64,000 bases of DNA, from NCBI RefSeq assembly GCF_001758225.1, contig NZ_MAST01000023.1, positions 62,001 to 126,000 on the forward strand, read 5' to 3'. How positions within the stretch are numbered: position 1 is the first letter of the stretch; each line of letters starts with the position of its first letter. The position numbers and the translations under genes are program-made. The DNA comes from Humibacillus sp. DSM 29435. Lineage in GTDB: Bacteria > Actinomycetota > Actinomycetes > Actinomycetales > Dermatophilaceae. The notes under the pieces are model-generated. The model made no database searches. It was not told where the DNA came from and saw only the letters and a list, made by a program, of their open reading frames with translations. This document shows positions 46,047 through 53,456 of the stretch, in pieces.

Positions 46047-46472
46047 TCAGGCGTCGACGACGAGAGTCACGGGGCCGTCGTTCGTCGAGGTCACGGCCAT
46101 CATGGCGCCGAACCGGCCGGTCGCCACCTCGATCCCCCGATGCCGCAGTGCAGAGACGAGATCCGCGATGAGCGGCTCGGCCACCGGGCCCGGCGCTGCC
46201 GCACTCCACGACGGTCGCCGACCCTTCTGCGTGTCACCGAGCAGGGTGAACTGGCTCACGACGAGCACCGGCGCACCCAGGTCGCTCACACTCTTCTCGT
46301 CACGCAGGATCCGCAGCTCGGTGATCTTTCGAGCCATCCGTTCCACCTGAGCGGCGCCGTCGTCGTGGGCCACCCCGACCAGGGCCAAGAGCCCCGGCCG
46401 GGTGATCTCCCCGACGACGACGCCGTCGACCTCGACCCGGGCCCAGGTCACTCGTTGCAGCACCGCTCTCAC
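46047..46472 (-). CDS. dtd: D-aminoacyl-tRNA deacylase
   Basis: 141 residues. It begins [17 protein letters not shown], contains [19 protein letters not shown] with the catalytic region, and ends [19 protein letters not shown], matching the Gly-cisPro-type DTD family. It removes D-amino acids, and glycine from tRNA-Ala, after mischarging. GTG start 46472, 13 nt after the asparaginase-family stop, so co-transcribed. Confidence 0.93.
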   Translation of the reverse strand: MRAVLQRVTWARVEVDGVVVGEITRPGLLALVGVAHDDGAAQVERMARKITELRILRDEKSVSDLGAPVLVVSQFTLLGDTQKGRRPSWSAAAPGPVAEPLIADLVSALRHRGIEVATGRFGAMMAVTSTNDGPVTLVVDA

Positions 46473-46485
46473 GCCGGGCGCCGGC

Positions 46486-47475
46486 TCACACGCCGACGGC
46501 GACGACCGAGCCGACCGGCTCACCGTGGCCCAGCACCGGGTGGTTCTCCAGTGCGGCCAGCGCGGCCGGCCCGCTCACTCCGATGCGCCGCAGCACCGCG
46601 GCGAGCAGCACCGGCGCTGCCCTGGTCGAGCCGTCGACGATCTTGACGGCGACTCCGCGCCCGTCGGGGAGACCCATCGCGTACACGGCCTCCGCACCGT
46701 CTTTGGCGATGGCGCCCTCGACCCCGCGGATGAGGGCGGTGACATCGCGACGGGTGCCGCCGACGAACTCCGGATGGCGCCGCATGGCGGAGGCGACCTT
46801 GGCCTCGGGACCGGTGACCGCAGCGGCCAGCCGACCGAAGGCACGGGCCAGACCGGCAAGGGGCACGGCGTGGATCGGGGCGCCGCATCCGTCGACCGAG
46901 ATCGCGGTCGGCGCGGCGCCGGTGAGGTCGGTGACCGTTTCGATGACGCCCACCTGCAGCGGGTGGTCGACGTTGCGGTAGCCGGCCAGGTCCCAGTCGT
47001 TGGCGACGCAGGTCGCGAGCATCGAGGCGTGCTTGCCCGAGCAGTTCTGGGCGATGGCCTGTTTGGGGAGCCCGCCGGCGATCCAGGCGATCCGGGCCGT
47101 CTCGTCGTAGGGAAAATCGGGTGTGTTCTGCAGATCGGTCTCGCTCAGGCCCGCGCCGGAAAGGATCTCGCGCGCGGCCGTGACGTGGAAGTCCTCACCC
47201 GAGTGGCTCGCGCACGCGAGGGCCAGAAGGGCACCGTTCGTGGCGAGACCGTGCCGCACCATGGCGAGCGCCTGAAGGGGCTTGCTCGACGACCGAGGGA
47301 AGACGGGGCCCGAGGAGTCACCGATCTCGAGCAGCACGGCGCCGTCAGGGCCGGTGACGACCGCACTCCCGCGGTGCACCGACTCGACGAACCCGCCTCG
47401 CACGACGTGCGCCACGATCGGGGCGTCCGTCAGGGTGGCGGAGAGCGCTGGGCTGGGCAGGGAGAGGTCGGACAC
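46486..47475 (-). CDS. Asparaginase family protein (L-asparaginase II type)
   Basis: 329 residues of the DUF1147-type L-asparaginase II family found in actinobacteria and rhizobia. Recognisable blocks are [54 protein letters not shown] and TISVDGCG-like [12 protein letters not shown]. Distinct from the AnsA/AnsB fold; the rhizobial relative ReAV is an L-asparaginase with the CSGKHA region near the active site. GTG start 47475 with a CATACT -10 box 7 nt upstream. Confidence 0.85.
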   Translation of the reverse strand: MSDLSLPSPALSATLTDAPIVAHVVRGGFVESVHRGSAVVTGPDGAVLLEIGDSSGPVFPRSSSKPLQALAMVRHGLATNGALLALACASHSGEDFHVTAAREILSGAGLSETDLQNTPDFPYDETARIAWIAGGLPKQAIAQNCSGKHASMLATCVANDWDLAGYRNVDHPLQVGVIETVTDLTGAAPTAISVDGCGAPIHAVPLAGLARAFGRLAAAVTGPEAKVASAMRRHPEFVGGTRRDVTALIRGVEGAIAKDGAEAVYAMGLPDGRGVAVKIVDGSTRAAPVLLAAVLRRIGVSGPAALAALENHPVLGHGEPVGSVVAVGV

Positions 47476-47482
47476 GCCCCGC

Positions 47483-47488
47483 AGTATG
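47483..47488 (-). promoter_or_regulatory. -10 box of the asparaginase-family gene (leaderless)
   Basis: CATACT on the minus strand, 7 nt before GTG 47475. Confidence 0.35.
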
Positions 47489-47510
47489 CCGCAGCACGGC
47501 CTGCCGACCT

Positions 47511-47550
47511 GGCTCAGGGCCGACACCTGGTGTGGTGTCGGCCCTGAGCC
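47511..47550 (-). terminator. Strong hairpin after hbhA
   Basis: Perfect 17-bp arms GGCTCAGGGCCGACACC (47511-47527) and complement (47534-47550), 6-nt loop, 20 nt past the hbhA stop. No T-run. It separates hbhA from the asparaginase-family promoter at 47483. Confidence 0.75.
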
Positions 47551-47570
47551 GGTGGTGGTACTGGCTGGGG

Positions 47571-48548
47571 TCAGCTGGCCGAGGTGGCCTTCTTGGCCGT
47601 CTTCTTGGCCGGGGTCACGGCCTTCTTGGTCGTGGTCGCGGCCTTCTTCGCCGGCGCGGTGGCCGTGGTGGTCGCCTTCTTGGCGGTGGCCCGGGCCCGC
47701 TTGACGGGAGCCTTCTCGGAGGCCGGCGTGTCGGTCGACTTCGCTGCCGAGGTGCGCGCCGCGACCTTACGGGTCGTGGTCGCCTCGGTCTGGTTCGCCT
47801 TGCGGGTGGCGGCCGCCTTCTGGCCGGCGGTCTTGCGCAGGGCGTCGCGGTGCACGGCGGTGCGCTTGGCCGGCACGGGCGCCGAGGCCGCGTCGACGGC
47901 GTCGGCCGACTTCTCGACCTGGGCGCCGATCTGGTCTGCGTCGTCAGACACCGTTTCGGCGATGTTCTTGACGATCTTCTCGCCCTCGCCCACGGCGGTC
48001 TTGACCACGCGACGGCCACGCTTGACGGCAGCGGTCGACTTCTCGTCGAGGTCGTACGCGGCGCGCTCGCCCTGACCGCGAAGGTCGGTCACGACCTTCG
48101 CACCGCGGGCAGCGGCGGCGTCGTACTGGTCCTTGGCGTTCGCTGCCGCGACGAGGCCCTGGTTCAGCACCTGGGCGGGAACCTCCTGGGCCTGCTCGAC
48201 AAAGCGGTCGGCGTACTTTGCCGCGATCTTCTGCAGCTCGGTGGTCTTGGCCTGCACCTCGGCGATGCGCTTGCGCAGGTCCTTCTGCAGGTCGTCGGCT
48301 TCCTTCTTGGCGCCCTTGCGCAGGTCGGTGGTGCGGGCCTGCGACCCAGCGGCTTCGAGCTGCTCGCCGGCGTGCTTCAGGGTGTCGACGGCGATGTTCG
48401 CCGCGCCGACGATCGCGTAGAACGGCGTCGGGTCGACCTTGACCTCGGGCAGCTTGCCGTCGAGCTGGTCGCGCACCTCGGCGACGGTGGCCTCGGCCTG
48501 CTTCTGTGCGGTCTTGATGGCCTTGCTGAGCTTCTGGTTGAGAGCCAT
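47571..48548 (-). CDS. hbhA: Heparin-binding haemagglutinin-like (HbhA) protein
   Basis: 325 residues. The N-terminus is KAIKTAQKQAEATVAEVRDQL with the HbhA-like PTPFYAIVGAANIAVDTL. A central charged coiled coil (about 80-165) follows, then a long Lys/Ala/Thr/Pro tail (from about 225) with KKATTTATAPAKKAATTTKKA-type repeats. In mycobacteria the Lys-rich tail binds sulphated sugars on host cells; in an environmental actinobacterium it may instead bind nucleic acid or the envelope. The gene follows its XRE regulator by one base, as hbhA follows Rv0474. The tail is much longer than in mycobacterial HbhA (~199 residues). Confidence 0.82.
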   Translation of the reverse strand: MALNQKLSKAIKTAQKQAEATVAEVRDQLDGKLPEVKVDPTPFYAIVGAANIAVDTLKHAGEQLEAAGSQARTTDLRKGAKKEADDLQKDLRKRIAEVQAKTTELQKIAAKYADRFVEQAQEVPAQVLNQGLVAAANAKDQYDAAAARGAKVVTDLRGQGERAAYDLDEKSTAAVKRGRRVVKTAVGEGEKIVKNIAETVSDDADQIGAQVEKSADAVDAASAPVPAKRTAVHRDALRKTAGQKAAATRKANQTEATTTRKVAARTSAAKSTDTPASEKAPVKRARATAKKATTTATAPAKKAATTTKKAVTPAKKTAKKATSAS

Positions 48549-48549
48549 G

Positions 48550-48996
48550 TCAGGTCTCCTTCTGCGTCTTCACGCTCTTCGTCGGGCGCGTGGCCCGGCT
48601 GGTGGTGGTTCTGGTCTGTGGTTTGTTCTCTGTGGTGGCGGCGCCACTCGCCACGAACGACTGGTAGATGTCGACGAGCACTGCGCGCTGGCGGTCGGTG
48701 AGCACCGGGTCGCCGGCGATGGCGCTGAGCACGTCACGCCCCGCGCTGGGCTCGTGGTCGGCGACCCGCTCGTCGAGGATGCCGGCCCGCACGTAGAGCG
48801 ACTCGGCCGAGACCTGCAGCCCCTTGGCGATCTGTTGCAGGATCTCGGCGCTCGGCCGCTTCAGGCCTCGCTCGATCTGCGACAGATAGGGGTTGGAGAC
48901 CCCTGCCACGTCGGCCAGCTGACGAAGCGACATCTGGGCGTTCTCGCGCTGCTCGCGCAGGTACGACCCGAGGTCGGGAATCGGAAGCTTGCTCAC
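48550..48996 (-). CDS. XRE-family transcriptional regulator preceding hbhA
   Basis: 148 residues. The helix-turn-helix is LGSYLREQRENAQMSLRQLA through GVSNPYLSQIERGLKRPSAE, ILQQIAKGL. The C-terminal half (VSAESLYVRAGIL... VLTDRQRAVLVDIYQSFV) is typical of the Rv0474 group. GTG start 48996 chosen because a longer frame runs through the repeat element upstream. It lies one base before hbhA. A palindrome over its own promoter points to autoregulation. Confidence 0.88.
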   Translation of the reverse strand: MSKLPIPDLGSYLREQRENAQMSLRQLADVAGVSNPYLSQIERGLKRPSAEILQQIAKGLQVSAESLYVRAGILDERVADHEPSAGRDVLSAIAGDPVLTDRQRAVLVDIYQSFVASGAATTENKPQTRTTTSRATRPTKSVKTQKET

Positions 48997-49002
48997 GACT
49001 CC

Positions 49003-49024
49003 AGTATGCTTGCCAGAGCAAGCA
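49003..49024 (-). promoter_or_regulatory. XRE-hbhA promoter with operator palindrome
   Basis: On the minus strand the perfect palindrome TGCTTGCTCTGGCAAGCA (49024-49007; 7-bp arms, 4-nt centre) runs into -10 CATACT (49008-49003). The -10 is 6 nt before the GTG. A possible -35 TTGCAT lies 18 nt upstream of the -10. The palindrome therefore fills the -35/-10 spacer. Confidence 0.55.
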
Positions 49025-49063
49025 GAATGCAAACTGGGGACAGCGTGACCTCCCCCACACTCC

Positions 49064-49134
49064 CCCGCGAACGACTCGTTCGAGGTCGAACGCGTTGGTG
49101 CACAGACTCGTTCGCCCACCAACCCGTCGTTCGA
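49064..49134 (+). repeat. 71-bp element, left copy of an inverted pair flanking the BKACE gene
   Basis: CCCGCGAACGACTCGTTCGA, GGTCGAACGCG, then a variable centre and AACCCGTCGTTCGA. An inverted copy lies at 50083-50153. Each copy is itself partly self-complementary (CGAACGAC with GTCGTTCG). Confidence 0.9.
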
Positions 49135-49168
49135 GGCCGGATGCCGCTCAGCCGGGGAGCGCCCGGCT

Positions 49169-50023
49169 TCAGCGGGTGCGGCGGTCCTTGACGGCCAGCA
49201 GCGCCCGGGCGTCGGTCGTCGACATCGGCGGTCGCTGCATCAGGGTCGCGAGATGCGCTGCGCGAGAGACCAGCTCGTGGTTGTGTCGCACCGGTTGACC
49301 CTTGGCGAACATGAGGTTGTCTTCCATGCCGACGCGCAGATGCCCGCCCGCCGCCAGCGCAGCCGCCGCGATCGGCAGGGGCGCTCGACCGATGCCGGTG
49401 GCCGACCAGCTCGTCACCTCCGCAGGAAGCAGGGCGAGCGCGGCATACAGCGCCTGCGGGCTACCGGGCATGGCCCCGGGCACGCCGGTGACGAAGTCGA
49501 CGTGCACCTTTCCGCCGAACGGGAGCCCGCACTCGTCGATGAGCCGTCGCACCGCGTGCACATGTCCGAGCTCGAAGAGCTCGAACTCCGGCCCCACCTC
49601 CCGCTGCGGGGCCCGCCGGTACAGCTCGACCATGAAAACCCAGGGGTTGAGGAACACCCCGTCGCCGAAGTTGGTCGTGCCGCAGGTCAACGAACACGAG
49701 TCGGGGTCGGCGTCGAGCACGGTCAGCCGCTGCTCGAGCGGATCGGTCACGGCGCCACCCGTCGAGAGCTGCACGATGAGGTCGGTCGCCTCACGCACCC
49801 CGGCCACCGCCTCACGCAGCAGGCCGGCATCCAGGGTGGGCTGGGCGTGACGGTCGCGAACGTGGATGTGGATGAGGGCGGCGCCGGCCGCCTCGCACGC
49901 CACAGCCGTCTCGACCAGCTCGTCCGGTGTCGTCGGCAGCGCCGGGCAGTCCGCCTTCGCGGTCTCGGCGCCGGTCGGCGCGACGGTGATCAGGGTGCTC
50001 GCGACGGTGGCTGCAGGGCTCAT
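49169..50023 (-). CDS. BKACE-family beta-keto acid cleavage enzyme (DUF849)
   Basis: 284 residues. (beta/alpha)8 DUF849 fold with HIHVRDRHAQPTLD (zinc-binding His pair), VQLSTGGA, TCGTTNFGDGVFLNPW, HVDFVTGVPGAMPG and GGHLRVGMEDNL. These enzymes cleave beta-keto acids with acetyl-CoA; the prototype is Kce of lysine fermentation. Substrate here unknown. ATG 50023 was chosen over ATG 50032 because GCAGG then sits 9 nt upstream. It is bracketed by two inverted repeat elements, unlike its neighbours. Confidence 0.88.
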   Translation of the reverse strand: MSPAATVASTLITVAPTGAETAKADCPALPTTPDELVETAVACEAAGAALIHIHVRDRHAQPTLDAGLLREAVAGVREATDLIVQLSTGGAVTDPLEQRLTVLDADPDSCSLTCGTTNFGDGVFLNPWVFMVELYRRAPQREVGPEFELFELGHVHAVRRLIDECGLPFGGKVHVDFVTGVPGAMPGSPQALYAALALLPAEVTSWSATGIGRAPLPIAAAALAAGGHLRVGMEDNLMFAKGQPVRHNHELVSRAAHLATLMQRPPMSTTDARALLAVKDRRTR

Positions 50024-50082
50024 GGCGCACATCCTGCCAGCGGTGCCGCGCGCAGCACCCCAACACCCGACTCAGATCCAGG

Positions 50083-50153
50083 TCGAACGACGGGTTCGTG
50101 AGCGAGCGCCGTGGTGTACCGGCGCGTTCGACCTCGAACGAGTCGTTCGCGGG
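50083..50153 (-). repeat. 71-bp element, right (inverted) copy
   Basis: Reverse complement of the 49064-49134 element: TCGAACGACGGGTT at 50083-50096 and CGCGTTCGACCTCGAACGAG, TCGTTCGCGGG ending 50153. The outer ~30 bp are identical; the centre has diverged. Confidence 0.9.
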
Positions 50154-50160
50154 TGGAAGG

Positions 50161-50200
50161 CCGGGGGGGAAGCGGGGGGAAGGGGGGGTTACTCAGGGGG
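50161..50200 (+). other. G-run cluster with G-quadruplex potential at the ygfZ 3' end
   Basis: Four runs of five to seven G separated by 2-7 nt (GGGGGGG, GGGGGG, GGGGGGG, GGGGG) on the plus strand, spanning the ygfZ stop codon. On the ygfZ mRNA it reads as C-runs. Confidence 0.6.
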
Positions 50201-51284
50201 CGACGATGACGGTCTGCGCGGCGCTCAGGTCGTCGATCAGCAGCTCCAGGCCCGGGTCGGTGTTGCGTTTGATGAGCGCCAGGGCGATGGGCCCGTCGAC
50301 GTGGTGACGGCCCACCGAGGTCACGTGCCCGATCGTCTTCTCACCGGACAGCACGGCCGAACCTGCGGCGGGAAGGATATGGCCCGACCCGTCGAGGTGC
50401 AGGAACACCAGCCGACGAGGTGGGCGACCGAGGTTGTGCACCCGGGCCACCGTCTCCTGGCCGCGGTAGCAGCCCTTGTGCAGGTGCACGGCCGTGCGCA
50501 GCCAGTCGACCTCGTGCACGATCGTGCGATGGTCGGTCTCGCGGCCGAGCCGCGGGCGCCAGGCAGCGATCCGCAACGCCTCGGCGGCCCAGAGGCCCGC
50601 CAGTGGCCGGTCACCCGCGGCCGCCAGGAGGTCGGGGCGCGGCACGATGACCTCACGCCACCGGCGCTCGGTTCCGGGGTGGTCGTCGACCGGGCCGTAG
50701 GCGGCCGTGTCTCCGACCAGATCGGGCCAGGGGTCGCGCCAGGCCAGCGGCTCGCCGTCGACCGACTCGGACCCGTGCGGCTCGCCCAGCACGGCCCAGT
50801 CGTCGGTCACGTCGGTGACCTCGACACGCAGCATGAACCGCATCCGGTCGAGCCAGGCGATCAGGGCCGCGCCGGCACCGGGCTCCGTCGTGATCCACGT
50901 CGTCTCGCCGTCGTCGACCAGGTGCAGCGAGTGCTCGACATGCCCCTTCGGCGAGAGGATCAACGCCTCGCGAGACTCACGCGGAGCCAGCCCGAGCAGG
51001 GCCTGAGTGGTCAGGGAGTGCAACCAGGTGAGCCGGTCGGGCCCGGTGACCGTGATCACCTCGCGGTGCGAGAGGTCGACGACGCCGAGCCCCTCCTCGA
51101 GCACCCGCTGCTCACGCATGGGGTCGCCGTAGTGCAGGGCCACGACCGACTCGAGCCCGTCACCCGCCACGGCGCCGTCGTGACGGAGCAGTGGGCTGCG
51201 CGGCACGCGGGGCGTGACGACCTCGCTGGTGGTCGGGTCGTCAGTAACGGGGGCTGGCACGGCATCACTCACTGTTTCGCTCAC
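50193..51284 (-). CDS. ygfZ: YgfZ/GcvT-like folate-binding Fe-S maintenance protein
   Basis: 363 residues. The GcvT-like fold carries the family signature KGCYRGQETVARVHNLGRP (KGCYxGQE) in the C-terminal half, with LHYGDPMREQR and GVVDLSHREVITVTG in the N-terminal half. YgfZ helps maintain certain iron-sulphur enzymes through tetrahydrofolate. GTG start 51284; SD not obvious. It ends beside the G-run cluster. Confidence 0.92.
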   Translation of the reverse strand: MSETVSDAVPAPVTDDPTTSEVVTPRVPRSPLLRHDGAVAGDGLESVVALHYGDPMREQRVLEEGLGVVDLSHREVITVTGPDRLTWLHSLTTQALLGLAPRESREALILSPKGHVEHSLHLVDDGETTWITTEPGAGAALIAWLDRMRFMLRVEVTDVTDDWAVLGEPHGSESVDGEPLAWRDPWPDLVGDTAAYGPVDDHPGTERRWREVIVPRPDLLAAAGDRPLAGLWAAEALRIAAWRPRLGRETDHRTIVHEVDWLRTAVHLHKGCYRGQETVARVHNLGRPPRRLVFLHLDGSGHILPAAGSAVLSGEKTIGHVTSVGRHHVDGPIALALIKRNTDPGLELLIDDLSAAQTVIVAP

Positions 51285-51337
51285 TCTCGTGCAACGGCCC
51301 CGACGGAGTCGTCATTCCTACCGCCTGCGCAGGCATC

Positions 51338-51835
51338 TCAGCCGACCCGGGTCAGCCGGGCCGAGAGGTGGCTCTGCAGCTCTTGGCCGACGGCCGCCAT
51401 GTCCATGGCCCAGTACAGCTGTGAGTCGACGAGGCCGTACATGCGCGTGGCGGCGTTGTACTCCTTGGCGCCGGGCGAGCGCAGCACCCCGTCGGTCTTC
51501 AGCTGGATGCGGGCCGGCTCGATCTTGCCGTAGTAGAGCTCGAGGATGCCGGTCGGGTGCACGAGCAGCAGCTCAACCTCGCCGTTCTCGAGCGGACGCC
51601 AGAAGCCCGACTCGACCGCCGCGTTGCGCACCTTCTCGCCGGTCGACGCGTCGAGGATCCAGGCTCGGCTCTCCCACTTGAGAAAGCCGCGACCGTCGTG
51701 GGTGACCTCGATCTCCTGACCGAACTGCTTCTCCTCGATCGTGGGGTAGCCGACGACCCCGACCCCCTCCCAGCGGCCGATGAGCCAGGCGAGCGGGCGC
51801 AGCGGCTCGGGGATGTCGACATCGAGGGAGAACAT
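51338..51835 (-). CDS. Nitrobindin-like haem-binding protein (FABP/DUF1794 family)
   Basis: 165 residues, one ten-stranded beta-barrel. The family motif GxWxGxG is seen as IGRWEGVG near residue 20, with YWAMDMAAVGQELQSHLSARL at the end supplying the likely proximal histidine. Nitrobindins bind ferric haem and can isomerise peroxynitrite. Expressed divergently from the DsrE gene with only 23 nt between the start codons. Confidence 0.88.
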   Translation of the reverse strand: MFSLDVDIPEPLRPLAWLIGRWEGVGVVGYPTIEEKQFGQEIEVTHDGRGFLKWESRAWILDASTGEKVRNAAVESGFWRPLENGEVELLLVHPTGILELYYGKIEPARIQLKTDGVLRSPGAKEYNAATRMYGLVDSQLYWAMDMAAVGQELQSHLSARLTRVG

Positions 51836-51842
51836 GCCGCAG

Positions 51843-51852
51843 ATCGTAGCCT
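51843..51852. promoter_or_regulatory. Overlapping divergent -10 boxes, both leaderless
   Basis: TACGAT (51848-51843, minus) is 7 nt from the nitrobindin-like ATG. TAGCCT (51847-51852, plus) is 6 nt from the DsrE ATG. The two hexamers share two base pairs, so both promoters cannot be open at once. Confidence 0.5.
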
Positions 51853-51858
51853 GAGCCC

Positions 51859-52230
51859 ATGGACACTCCCGCTCGCTCGCTCGTCGTCAAGCTCACCTGC
51901 GGTACCGAGGCGCCCGAGCGGCTGTCGCAGGCGTTCACCGTCGCGGCCACCGCAGTGGCCAGTGGGGTGTCGGTATCGCTCTGGTTGACCGGTGAGGCCG
52001 CGTGGCTTGCGACGCCCGGCCGAGCTGAGACGTTCGAGCTGCCGGATGCCGCCGCGCTGACCGAGCTGCGCGACGCCGTGCTCGAGGGTGGCCGGCTGAC
52101 CGTGTGCACCCAGTGCGCTGCGCGACGAGGGCTGACTGGCGGCGACCTCATCGACGGGGCTCAGATCCGGGGGTCGGCGGCCTTCGTGGAGGAGGTCATG
52201 GCGCCCGGCGCCCAAGCGCTCGTCTACTAG
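51859..52230 (+). CDS. DsrE/DsrF-like small protein
   Basis: 123 residues with the DsrE fold: SLVVKLTCGTEAPERLSQAFTVAATAVASG, VSVSLWLTGEA, then a cysteine pair in VCTQCAARRG. Sulphur-relay DsrE/TusD relatives use a conserved Cys; here the CxxC in the last third may serve that role. No sulphur-oxidation operon surrounds it. Function unknown. Confidence 0.75.
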   Translation: MDTPARSLVVKLTCGTEAPERLSQAFTVAATAVASGVSVSLWLTGEAAWLATPGRAETFELPDAAALTELRDAVLEGGRLTVCTQCAARRGLTGGDLIDGAQIRGSAAFVEEVMAPGAQALVY

Positions 52231-52249
52231 GCGCGGTCGCACGGATGCC

Positions 52250-52400
52250 GCCGGCCGAGGTTCGTCTGACATCGTGCGCCTGACACCTCTGGCACGGGGG
52301 AAGTGCCGGACGCACACGCTGTCGAGCGTCTGACACCTCCCTCGCTTCAGCAGTGCCAGACGCGCGACACCCCGCCTCTGACCAGCCAGTGATCTGCGCG
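52250..52400. repeat. Structured intergenic block between DsrE and glnR
   Basis: Repeated CTGACACCTC (three forms between about 52270 and 52345), a hairpin CTGGCAC/GTGCCGG, and GCGTCTG paired with CAGACGC (about 52326-52363). It fills the gap between convergent stop codons. Confidence 0.6.
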
Positions 52401-53099
52401 TCAGACGGGCGAGGTGGTCGCCGGCTGCGGTCGGCCCGGCACCAGCCGGTAGCCGACGTTGCGCACGGTGCCGATGAGCGCCTCGTGGTCGGGCCCGAGC
52501 TTGGCGCGGAGCCGACGCACGTGCACGTCGACGGTTCGGGTGCCCCCGTAGTAGTCGTAGCCCCAGACCTCCTGCAGCAGCTGGGCGCGGGTGAACACGC
52601 GTCCGGGATGCTGGGCGAGGTACTTGATGAGCTCGAACTCCTTGTAGGTCAGGTCGAGGGGCGTGCCGCGCAGCCGGGCCGAGTAGCTGGCCTCGTCGAT
52701 GACCAGCTCGCCCGAGGTGATCGGCAGGTCGAGGTCGGCGTCGGCGTCCTGGTCTCTGGTGATGGCCAGGCGCAGTCGGGCGTCGACCTCGGCCGGCCCC
52801 GCTGAGTCGAGCAGCACGTCGTCGAGACCCCATTCAGCGGTCAGCCCGGCCAGCCCACCCTCGGTGAGCACGGCCAGCAACGGCGTGCGGATGCCGGTCG
52901 TTCGCAGCACCCGGCACAGGGATCGAGCGCTGGCGAGCTCTCGACGGGCATCGACGAGCACGACATCGCAGTCGGGTGCGTCGATCAGAGCCGTGGCCTC
53001 GGCAGGGAGGATGCGCACTGTGTGCGTGAGCAGCCCGAGCGCAGGCAGAACCTCGGCGCTCGGCGCGAGCGCGTTGGTCAGCAGCAGCAGTCGGGCCAT
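52401..53099 (-). CDS. glnR: GlnR, atypical OmpR-family nitrogen regulator
   Basis: 232 residues. The N-terminus [21 protein letters not shown] and [17 protein letters not shown] are diagnostic of actinobacterial GlnR. The receiver keeps an Asp in VVLVDARR but lacks the acidic pocket (LTN replaces the usual DD pair), consistent with a phosphorylation-independent, homodimeric regulator. The winged helix is [47 protein letters not shown]. It controls nitrogen assimilation (glnA, amtB, nir in relatives). Start ATG 53099, preceded by TATCCT 7 nt upstream. Confidence 0.92.
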   Translation of the reverse strand: MARLLLLTNALAPSAEVLPALGLLTHTVRILPAEATALIDAPDCDVVLVDARRELASARSLCRVLRTTGIRTPLLAVLTEGGLAGLTAEWGLDDVLLDSAGPAEVDARLRLAITRDQDADADLDLPITSGELVIDEASYSARLRGTPLDLTYKEFELIKYLAQHPGRVFTRAQLLQEVWGYDYYGGTRTVDVHVRRLRAKLGPDHEALIGTVRNVGYRLVPGRPQPATTSPV

Positions 53100-53106
53100 C
53101 TCCTGC

Positions 53107-53112
53107 AGGATA
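53107..53112 (-). promoter_or_regulatory. -10 box of glnR (leaderless)
   Basis: TATCCT on the minus strand, 7 nt before the ATG at 53099. Confidence 0.4.
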
Positions 53113-53201
53113 GGGGAGACTGGTCGCGCGCGACGGACGCGCCCGGGATGAGACGTAGCCGTGAGAAGCGGCGATGAGATGCGGCGATGAGACGGAGTCT
53201 G

Positions 53202-53450
53202 ATGAGCGAGGTCGGCGAGATCACCGTTCGGTACTGGGCGGCTGCCCGAGCCGCAACGGGGGTCGACGCCGAGCAGGTGCGGGGCACGACGGTGGGCGCC
53301 GTGGTCGATGCAGCCGTGGCCCGCCACCCAGACCTGTCGAGGGTGGCCCGCGTCGCGACGCTGCTGCTCGACGGGCGGGCCGTCAGCCGTGACGCTCCGG
53401 TGCTCGTCGGCGCCACGCTGGAGGTGCTCCCTCCCTTCGCTGGCGGATGA
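53202..53450 (+). CDS. MoaD/ThiS-family ubiquitin-like protein
   Basis: 82 residues with a beta-grasp fold: [55 protein letters not shown], and a C-terminal Gly-Gly (PPFAGG), the site that is adenylated and made a thiocarboxylate in sulphur-carrier proteins. No moeB-like activating enzyme or molybdopterin gene adjoins it. ATG 53202 with GGAG 5 nt upstream. 6 nt before the membrane-protein gene. Confidence 0.82.
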   Translation: MSEVGEITVRYWAAARAATGVDAEQVRGTTVGAVVDAAVARHPDLSRVARVATLLLDGRAVSRDAPVLVGATLEVLPPFAGG

Positions 53451-53456
53451 GGCACG

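Noticed and set aside
49866-51533. Long plus-strand open frame opposite ygfZ
   Set aside because: Shadow of ygfZ and the nitrobindin-like gene; composition is not protein-like.
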